From Flavobacteriales bacterium (GTDB lineage: Bacteria; Bacteroidota; Bacteroidia; Flavobacteriales_F; PHOS-HE28), in the NCBI GenBank assembly GCA_016788295.1, contig JAEUSY010000010.1, forward strand, positions 1-42,265: a DNA stretch of 42,265 bases. Direction: 5' to 3'. A model generated the notes under the pieces. It was not told where the DNA came from. It saw only the letters and a list, made by a program, of their open reading frames with translations, and searched no databases. Positions 37,285 to 42,265 of the stretch are shown piece after piece (position 1 is the stretch's first letter; every line of letters begins with the position of its first letter). Made by a program: the position numbers and the translations under genes.

Positions 37285-38736
37285 ATGCGCACCACCATCA
37301 CCTTGATCGCCGCGTTGCTCCTTGCCCAACCAAGCTTGTCCGCTGTGGGCATCGTGGTGGAATCCAAGATCTACCACATGCCGGGTCAGGGCCCGCGCGT
37401 GGAAGTGAACATGGCCTTCCTGGCCGGGACCATGACCACCGTGCCCAACACCGCCGGCTTCATGCAGGCGCGGGTCGAAGCCATCACCATCGTGGAACAA
37501 GCCGGGGCGATCAAGGCCTTCGCCAAGACCGAGGTGCTGGGTCCTGAGCGCTTGGATTCGCTGCAGCAGGACTTGATCCATCAAGAGAGCTTCCAGCTGG
37601 CGCCGGGCACTTACGAGCTCGTGATCGAGGCGCGCGACCTCAACAGTCAGGACACCACCGTGACCCGGTACCGCGTGCCATTGGCCGTGGGCGCGCAAGC
37701 ACCTGGAGTGAGCATCAGCGACTTGATGCTGGCGGAGCGCATCGAGCCCGCCAGCGCCGACCGCCCACGCGCAACGGGATTCTGGCCGGTGCCTTTGCTG
37801 ACCGACTACCTGCCTGCGGCGATTTCCTCCCTCGGCTTCTACGCGGAGATATACGGTTCTGATGCCGCCATCGGCACTGACAGCCTCTTCCTCCTCTCCT
37901 GCCAGATCGAGGACTTCGAGCACAAGCGGATCCAGGGCGCCTTCAAGCATATTCAACGTGCGAAAGGCGGAGCCGTGGTGCCTCTGGCGGTGGAGATGCC
38001 GATCGCCGAGCTCGGCAGCGGCAACTACCTCGCGGTGGTGGAGGCGCATGATCGGAAGGGCACCCTGCTCGCCCGCCGAGAGCTCTTCTTCCAGCGCAAC
38101 AACAGCATCCGCCGTCAGTACGACCTCGAATCCATGGGTACGATCGACCTCAGCAACACCTTCGCTGGGGCCATCACCGACCGCGACACGCTGGCTGAGC
38201 ACCTGGCCAGCATGCGACCCATCGCCGATCAATTGGAGCAGAAGATCATCGACGACCGTTGGAAGGACCGCGACATGGACCTGATGCGGCGCTTCTTCTA
38301 CTCGTTCTGGGCCAACCGGGGCACGGACCCTGAGGCGGCGTGGAGAGCCTATGCCGCGGAGGTGGTGAAAGTGAACAAGCTCTTCGGGTGCCGCGTGCAG
38401 AAAGGCTACCAGACCGACCGCGGCATGGTTTACCTGAAGTACGGCCCGCCCAATACCATGATGGACCGGATGAATGAGATGGATGCCTACCCGTACACCA
38501 TCTGGCACTATTACCGCGCCGGCCGATTCACGAACCGGCGCTTCGTCTTCTACCAGCCCGACCTGATCAGCCAGTGCCTCGTGCTGTTGCACAGCGAGGT
38601 CCCCGGAGAGATCCAGAATCCCCGATGGAACCAGGTGCTGCACAGCCGCAACGTGGCCGCGCCGAATGTCGACCCCATGAAGGTGGATACCCAGAGCGGC
38701 GAGCGCGCCAACGAGTTCTTCCAGATGCCGCGCTAG
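37285..38736 (+). CDS. GWxTD domain-containing secreted protein
   Basis: 483 residues. A signal peptide (TLIALLLAQPSLSAVG) leads to beta-sandwich domains. The C-terminal GWxTD domain starts near ~330 (FFYSFWANRGTDPEAAWRAYAAEV) and has its core at 374-378 as G-Y-Q-T-D in GYQTDRGMVYLKYGPPNTMMD. The usual Trp is Tyr here. Such proteins are widespread in Bacteroidota and have no established function. The remainder includes EIYGSDAAIGTDSLF. It is periplasmic or outer-membrane associated. Followed by a 30-bp gap before the glycosyltransferase gene. Confidence 0.86.
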   Translation: MRTTITLIAALLLAQPSLSAVGIVVESKIYHMPGQGPRVEVNMAFLAGTMTTVPNTAGFMQARVEAITIVEQAGAIKAFAKTEVLGPERLDSLQQDLIHQESFQLAPGTYELVIEARDLNSQDTTVTRYRVPLAVGAQAPGVSISDLMLAERIEPASADRPRATGFWPVPLLTDYLPAAISSLGFYAEIYGSDAAIGTDSLFLLSCQIEDFEHKRIQGAFKHIQRAKGGAVVPLAVEMPIAELGSGNYLAVVEAHDRKGTLLARRELFFQRNNSIRRQYDLESMGTIDLSNTFAGAITDRDTLAEHLASMRPIADQLEQKIIDDRWKDRDMDLMRRFFYSFWANRGTDPEAAWRAYAAEVVKVNKLFGCRVQKGYQTDRGMVYLKYGPPNTMMDRMNEMDAYPYTIWHYYRAGRFTNRRFVFYQPDLISQCLVLLHSEVPGEIQNPRWNQVLHSRNVAAPNVDPMKVDTQSGERANEFFQMPR

Positions 38737-38752
38737 GCGAAGGTCCAGGCGC

Positions 38753-38760
38753 CACCTTTG
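38753..38760 (+). promoter_or_regulatory. Putative -7 box (CACCTTTG) for the glycosyltransferase gene
   Basis: One mismatch to TAnnTTTG, 6 nt before ATG 38767. Lies in the 30-bp spacer after the GWxTD gene. Confidence 0.35.
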
Positions 38761-38766
38761 CGGCCC

Positions 38767-39804
38767 ATGGCGCGCACCGCGGTCGTCATCCTGAATTACA
38801 ACGGCAGGCATTTGCTCGAGCGATTCCTGCCCGGCGTGCTGGCTCATAGCCCAGGCGCAGAATTGATCGTCGCGGATAACGGGAGCAGCGACGGTTCGCT
38901 GGAATGGGTGCACAGTGCGCATCCGACGGTTCGCCGATTGGACCTGAAGAAGAACCTGGGCTTCGCAGGGGGCTACAATGCGGCGCTCGCGCAGGTGGAG
39001 GCCGATCGCTTCGTGTTGCTGAACAGCGACGTGGAGGTGACGGCGGGCTGGCTGGAAGCGCTGGGTGCCCGTCTCGACGCCGATCCGCGCATGGCGGCCT
39101 GCCAGCCCAAGGTGCTCGCGCATGCCGACCCCGGCCGATTCGAGCACGCAGGCGCTGCCGGAGGCTGCATCGACCGGAACGGTTACCCGTTCTGCCGAGG
39201 CCGCATCTTCGAGATCACCGAGCCCGATTCCGGCCAGTACGACGACGACACGGAGGTCTTCTGGGCCACGGGCGCCTGCCTGATGATCCGCGCGGAAGCC
39301 TTCCACGAGGTCGGCGGGTTCGACGAGGCGCTCTTCGCGCACATGGAGGAGATCGATCTATGCTGGCGCTTGCGGCGCCGCGGCTGGCGCATCGGCTACA
39401 CGAGCGCAGCGCGCGTGCTGCACGTGGGCGGAGGGGCGCTCGGATACGGAAGCCCGTTCAAGACCTATCTGAACTTCCGCAACAGCTTGATCGTCCTCAC
39501 CAAGAACCTGCGCTCGCGCGCCCTCTTCCTGCGACTCTTGAGACGCCTGGTGCTCGATGGCTTCGCAGCGCTGAAATTCCTGCTCGAGGGCCACCCAGCG
39601 CACGCCGGTCAAGTGGTGCGCGCGCACTGGTCCTACTTCGCGGCCCTGCCCCGCATCATGCGGCAGCGGCGCACGCTCCTCGCCGAGGAGCGCGCGCCTG
39701 ACCTCACCGGCCTCTACCACCGCAGCATCGCGTACGACCGCTTCATCCTGGGCTGGAAGAAGTTCAGCGAGCTCGACAAGCGCGCCTTCGATCAGCGGCG
39801 ATGA
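38767..39804 (+). CDS. Family 2 glycosyltransferase
   Basis: 345 residues from ATG 38767 (MARTAVVILNYNGRHLLERFL). GT-A fold: the nucleotide-binding IVADNGSSDGSLEW, then LGFAGGYNAALAQ, LLNSDVEV (DxD-like metal site) and, near 190-200, EEIDLCWRLRRRGWRIGY, the E-D/x-x-W step of rhamnosyl-type transferases. The C-terminal ~80 residues are hydrophobic and basic (LILTKNLRSRALFLRLLRRLVLDG), suggesting membrane association. Resembles dTDP-rhamnose or related sugar transferases of polysaccharide synthesis. The acceptor is unknown. The 3' end overlaps aroQ tail-to-tail by 13 bp. Confidence 0.9.
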   Translation: MARTAVVILNYNGRHLLERFLPGVLAHSPGAELIVADNGSSDGSLEWVHSAHPTVRRLDLKKNLGFAGGYNAALAQVEADRFVLLNSDVEVTAGWLEALGARLDADPRMAACQPKVLAHADPGRFEHAGAAGGCIDRNGYPFCRGRIFEITEPDSGQYDDDTEVFWATGACLMIRAEAFHEVGGFDEALFAHMEEIDLCWRLRRRGWRIGYTSAARVLHVGGGALGYGSPFKTYLNFRNSLIVLTKNLRSRALFLRLLRRLVLDGFAALKFLLEGHPAHAGQVVRAHWSYFAALPRIMRQRRTLLAEERAPDLTGLYHRSIAYDRFILGWKKFSELDKRAFDQRR

Positions 39805-40226
39805 AGCAGGTGCTCGACCGCCAGGCGGTAGCCATCGAGGCCCAAGCCCATGATGCTGCCCATGCACACCGCGCCGGTCAACGATTCATGGCGGAAAGGC
39901 TCGCGTGCGAGCAGGTTGCTGATGTGCACCTCGATCACCGGCACGCGCACCGCAGCGATGGCATCTCGAATGACAACTGACGTGTGGGTGTAGCCTCCGG
40001 CGTTCAGCACCACTCCATCCGTCGTTCCATCGGCCTGCTGGATCGCCGTGACCAGCTCCCCTTCCAGGTTCGATTGGAGATGCTCGATGCGCGCCTGCGG
40101 GAACGACTCCCGGAGCTCAGCCAGGTACTCCTCGAACGAACGCCCCCCGTACACCGCAGGCTCACGCGATGCGAGCAGATTGAGATTGGGGCCATTGAGG
40201 ATGAGGAGATGCTTGATCTGGGCCAT
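39792..40226 (-). CDS. aroQ: Type II 3-dehydroquinate dehydratase
   Basis: 144 residues from ATG 40226 (MAQIKHLLILNGPNLNLLASREPAVYGG). Shikimate pathway enzyme converting 3-dehydroquinate to 3-dehydroshikimate. Catalytic R21 and Y26 are in the flexible lid, N75 in NAGGYTHTS, and H101 in VIEVHISN. The dodecameric AroQ length is normal (~145). The long frame upstream of 40226 has no family similarity. A GAACTTCG sequence about 30 nt upstream is a weak -7 candidate. Divergent from xerD. Confidence 0.95.
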   Translation of the reverse strand: MAQIKHLLILNGPNLNLLASREPAVYGGRSFEEYLAELRESFPQARIEHLQSNLEGELVTAIQQADGTTDGVVLNAGGYTHTSVVIRDAIAAVRVPVIEVHISNLLAREPFRHESLTGAVCMGSIMGLGLDGYRLAVEHLLHRR

Positions 40227-40328
40227 GATCCCGGGGATCCCGTGAATGGAGGACGGGCGAAGTTCGGATGAACACGCTTGAGTTGGCATCGTGCGTTCAT
40301 GCAAGCGATAGGCGCGGTCAACGACGAC

Positions 40329-40336
40329 CACCTTCG
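40329..40336 (+). promoter_or_regulatory. Putative -7 box (CACCTTCG) for xerD
   Basis: Two mismatches to TAnnTTTG, followed by CATCC and ATG 40342. Listed mainly because the position repeats that seen at other genes here. Confidence 0.28.
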
Positions 40337-40341
40337 CATCC

Positions 40342-41253
40342 ATGGACTGGGACAAGGCCTTGCGCGGCTTCCGCATGTACCTGAAGCTGCAGCGCTCATT
40401 GAGCGACCGCACGCTCTCGGCCTACCTCACCGACCTTGCCAAGCTCCGCCGCTTCTCCGCGGAACGATCGCCATCCATCGCCCCCGGCGAGCTCGCCTTG
40501 GAAGACCTGCAGGAGTTCATCCGGGGCGCGTCGCGCGACGGGGCGGCAGCCACGAGCCAAGCGCGCCTGCTCAGCGCCGTCCGCATGTTCCACCGGCACC
40601 TGCGGCTGGAGAAAGTGCGCGAGGACGATCCCTCGAAGCTCCTGCAGAGCCCGCGCTTGGCCCGCAAGCTCCCGGTATTCCTGACCCTTGACGAGGTGAA
40701 CCGCCTCAGTGATGCCGTGGACCTGAGCCGTCCGCGCGCGCATCGGGACAAGGCCATTGTGGAGACGCTCTACGGCTGCGGATTGCGCGTGAGCGAGCTC
40801 TGCGGTCTGCGCTGTTCGCGCATCAGCGCCACCGAGGGCTTCGTGCGCGTGGTGGGCAAGGGAGACAAGGAACGACTGGTGCCCATCGGGTCGGAAGCGC
40901 TGCAATGGATCGACCTGTACGCCCGGCACGAGCGCGTTCATCTGCCCGTGCGCAAAGGCGCCGAGGACCTCCTCTTCCTCAACGCGCGGGGCGGCCCATT
41001 GTCGCGCATGTCCGTCTTCAACATCGTTCGCGCCTTGGCGATGAAGGCCGGCATACGTAAGGTCATCGGGCCCCACACCTTCCGCCATTCGTTCGCCACG
41101 CACCTCGTGGAAGGCGGCGCGGACCTGCGCGCCGTGCAGGAAATGCTCGGCCACGCCAGCATCACCACCACGGAGATCTACACCCACCTCGACCGCGAGT
41201 ACCTGCGAAGCGCCATCATGCAGTTCCATCCTCGGGCGCGTGCGGCGCGCTGA
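40342..41253 (+). CDS. xerD: Tyrosine recombinase XerD
   Basis: 303 residues. Resolves chromosome dimers at dif with XerC, or in single-Xer lineages alone, at the FtsK-controlled division septum. The N-terminal SAM-like domain is at ~5-90 and the catalytic domain at ~108-300. Catalytic residues are R149 (YGCGLRVSELCGL), K173 (GKGDKERLVP), H245/R248 (HTFRHSFATHL), H271 (LGHASITTTEIYTH) and Y280. All are present, so it should be active. The length and motif set fit chromosomal Xer rather than an island integrase. It lies 3.2 kb from the tRNA repeats. No dif-like site was recognised. Confidence 0.93.
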   Translation: MDWDKALRGFRMYLKLQRSLSDRTLSAYLTDLAKLRRFSAERSPSIAPGELALEDLQEFIRGASRDGAAATSQARLLSAVRMFHRHLRLEKVREDDPSKLLQSPRLARKLPVFLTLDEVNRLSDAVDLSRPRAHRDKAIVETLYGCGLRVSELCGLRCSRISATEGFVRVVGKGDKERLVPIGSEALQWIDLYARHERVHLPVRKGAEDLLFLNARGGPLSRMSVFNIVRALAMKAGIRKVIGPHTFRHSFATHLVEGGADLRAVQEMLGHASITTTEIYTHLDREYLRSAIMQFHPRARAAR

Positions 41254-41395
41254 ACCGATCCGGTCCCCTCGCGAAGGATGTGCTCCGTTCCGCGAGGAAG
41301 ATCATCTTTGGGCTCCCTTACCGGCCCCGATGCGCCTCCATTCCGCGATCCTTGAATCGGCAACCCCGCCCCTCGCCCCGGCGTATGAGGGCGCC

Positions 41396-41956
41396 ATGCA
41401 AGGGCAACGGTTCGCGGTGATCGATGTGGAGGTCACCGAGGGCGACCCCTCGAGGGGGCGCGTGATGGAGGTAGCGGTGATCGCCTTGGATGGCGCCACG
41501 GAGCGCGTGCGCTGGGACAGCCTGGTGCATCCGCGCCAACGCGTGCCTTGGTTCACACGGAAGCTCACCGGGATCGAGGACGGCATGCTCGTCGATGCGC
41601 CCTTTTTTCACGAGGTGGCGCGGACCATCGCGACACTCACCCAGGACCGGATCGTGGTGGCGCACAACGTTCGCTTCGACATGACGGCCCTGGCGCACGA
41701 ATTCGCGCGGACCGGACTGGCCTTCAGTCCGGCCACGCTATGCACGGAGCGCTTGGGTCGCCGCTTGATGCCGCACCTGGAGCATTTCAATCTGGGCAGC
41801 TTGTGCCGGAGCCTGGGCATCCCATTCCCGATCGCCCATCGCGCCCTGGCCGATGCGGAGGCCACCGCAGCGCTGCTGAAGCATTTCCTCCAAGACCACG
41901 GTGCTGAGCGTGTCCTGCAGGATGCGGTGCACGCGCCACGCGCCTTGCGCGCCTAG
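41396..41956 (+). CDS. DEDDh 3'-5' exonuclease, DNA polymerase III epsilon-like
   Basis: 186 residues from ATG 41396; ATG 41330 (22 residues longer) is a possible alternative, with a CATCTTTG box 18-19 nt before it. Catalytic D10/E12 lie in FAVIDVEVTEG, then a conserved HNVRFDMTALAHEF, and H/D in HRALADAEATAALL. The DnaQ/PolC-exo fold is complete. Because Bacteroidota DnaE-type polymerases have variable proofreaders, this might be a DnaQ-like proofreader or a stand-alone repair/RNA exonuclease. No UvrC/GIY-YIG domain is attached. Convergent with the next gene (4-bp overlap). Confidence 0.88.
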   Translation: MQGQRFAVIDVEVTEGDPSRGRVMEVAVIALDGATERVRWDSLVHPRQRVPWFTRKLTGIEDGMLVDAPFFHEVARTIATLTQDRIVVAHNVRFDMTALAHEFARTGLAFSPATLCTERLGRRLMPHLEHFNLGSLCRSLGIPFPIAHRALADAEATAALLKHFLQDHGAERVLQDAVHAPRALRA

Positions 41957-42240
41957 GTCAGCAGAAGATTGCTCGCCCAAAGCGCCCACATCACGAGAGC
42001 GCAGATCATGCCGGCGATCCCCAATCGCATCCCGGTGCGCGCTCGCTTCACGCTGCGCGCGGTATAGCGGAGCAGGTGCCTTGCGGCCCGTCGTTGCCCC
42101 CACCATCCGAACGCGATGGCGTAGGCCCCGAGCACCACCGCCAACGAGCACAGATGCGCGACGAAGGCGAGCGGAATGCTCAGCGCGCCGAACACCCATG
42201 CGACCGTGGAAAGCGGCAATCCTTCCTCCTCCTGCTTCAT
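41953..42240 (-). CDS. Small two-to-three-TM membrane protein, CCC-motif/DUF4190-like architecture
   Basis: 95 residues. Hydrophobic segments at ~13-43 (VAWVFGALSIPLAFVAHLCSLAVVLGAYAIAFG) and ~74-93 (GIAGMICALVMWALWASNLLL) flank a highly basic loop (GQRRAARHLLRYTARSVKRARTGMR). This is the layout of DUF4190/CCC-motif Bacteroidota proteins, but without the Cys cluster. Function unknown. Start ATG 42240 is close to the window's end, so an upstream partner cannot be seen. Confidence 0.66.
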   Translation of the reverse strand: MKQEEEGLPLSTVAWVFGALSIPLAFVAHLCSLAVVLGAYAIAFGWWGQRRAARHLLRYTARSVKRARTGMRLGIAGMICALVMWALWASNLLLT

Positions 42241-42265
42241 GTCGCGGCTTCGAGCAATTCAGCGT

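Noticed and set aside
36634..39342. 902-residue minus-strand frame across kdnB start, repeats, tRNA and the plus-strand GWxTD and glycosyltransferase genes
   Set aside because: It runs through a tRNA and the direct repeats, has no domain, and opposes well-supported genes. Such long antisense frames are expected in G+C-rich DNA.
40342..41253. XerD-type gene as integrase of the tRNA-Ser scar
   Set aside because: It has a chromosomal XerC/D length and motif set, lies 3.2 kb away between housekeeping genes, and has no repeats beside it.
36638..42265. Transferred island or contig junction at the tRNA repeats, from higher G+C to the right
   Set aside because: Sampled segments to the right are somewhat richer in G+C (~63-75%) than mid-window genes (~57-60%), but ffh (~65%) and kdnB on the left are also rich. 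There is no clean compositional step and the right-hand genes are core functions.

Overview
The window looks like chromosomal core DNA of a G+C-rich member of the Bacteroidota, probably Flavobacteriales-like. Four things support this. There are type IX secretion (T9SS) cargo proteins of both the type A and the type B (CHU_C) class, plus a T9SS plug homologue. Families typical of the phylum occur (DUF349, GWxTD, DUF6265, Bacteroidota-style SpoIIE phosphatase, KdnB). Promoter-like boxes resemble TAnnTTTG, the -7 element of the Bacteroidota housekeeping sigma factor. Shine-Dalgarno sequences are largely absent. I cannot fix the genus from sequence alone. I see no phage, transposase or CRISPR array.

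Layout. 1-4.8 kb: 3' end of acetyl-CoA synthetase, folD, a secreted LamG-like T9SS protein, a PIN toxin/antitoxin pair separated by a palindromic repeat, and a metallophosphoesterase. 4.9-9.5 kb: ffh, a secreted GH3 glycosidase with a PA14 insert, and a DUF6265-like protein. 9.6-16.7 kb: a complete minus-strand nqrABCDEF-apbE operon, encoding the sodium-pumping NADH:quinone reductase and the flavin transferase that flavinylates NqrB and NqrC. 16.8-21.7 kb: T9SS plug, a large type B cargo protein and a beta-propeller cargo protein. 21.8-26.7 kb: apaG, a small membrane protein, a SulP anion transporter next to a beta-carbonic anhydrase (probable bicarbonate uptake pair), and pruA ending in a strong terminator. 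26.8-35.6 kb: SpoIIE-type phosphatase, DUF349 protein, thioesterase, a second DUF6265-like lipoprotein, a divergent CotH-like protein, mscL, a CsgG-like lipoprotein, a PH-like two-TM protein and a small lipoprotein. 35.6-37.2 kb: kdnB, then a 450-bp gene-free stretch with two nested direct-repeat pairs, one of which duplicates the 3' end of the adjacent tRNA-Ser(UGA). 37.3-42.2 kb: GWxTD protein, family 2 glycosyltransferase, aroQ, a XerD-type recombinase, a DEDDh exonuclease and a small membrane protein.

The genes are mostly housekeeping and envelope functions. The most coherent functional units are the nqr-apbE respiratory cassette and the SulP/carbonic anhydrase pair. The least explained parts are the tRNA-linked repeat cluster, the CotH-like and CsgG-like proteins, and the recurrent placement of -7-like boxes only 4-8 nt from start codons, which suggests leaderless or near-leaderless transcripts. 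Convergent genes abut or overlap (12, 7 and 9 bp gaps; 13 and 4 bp overlaps).
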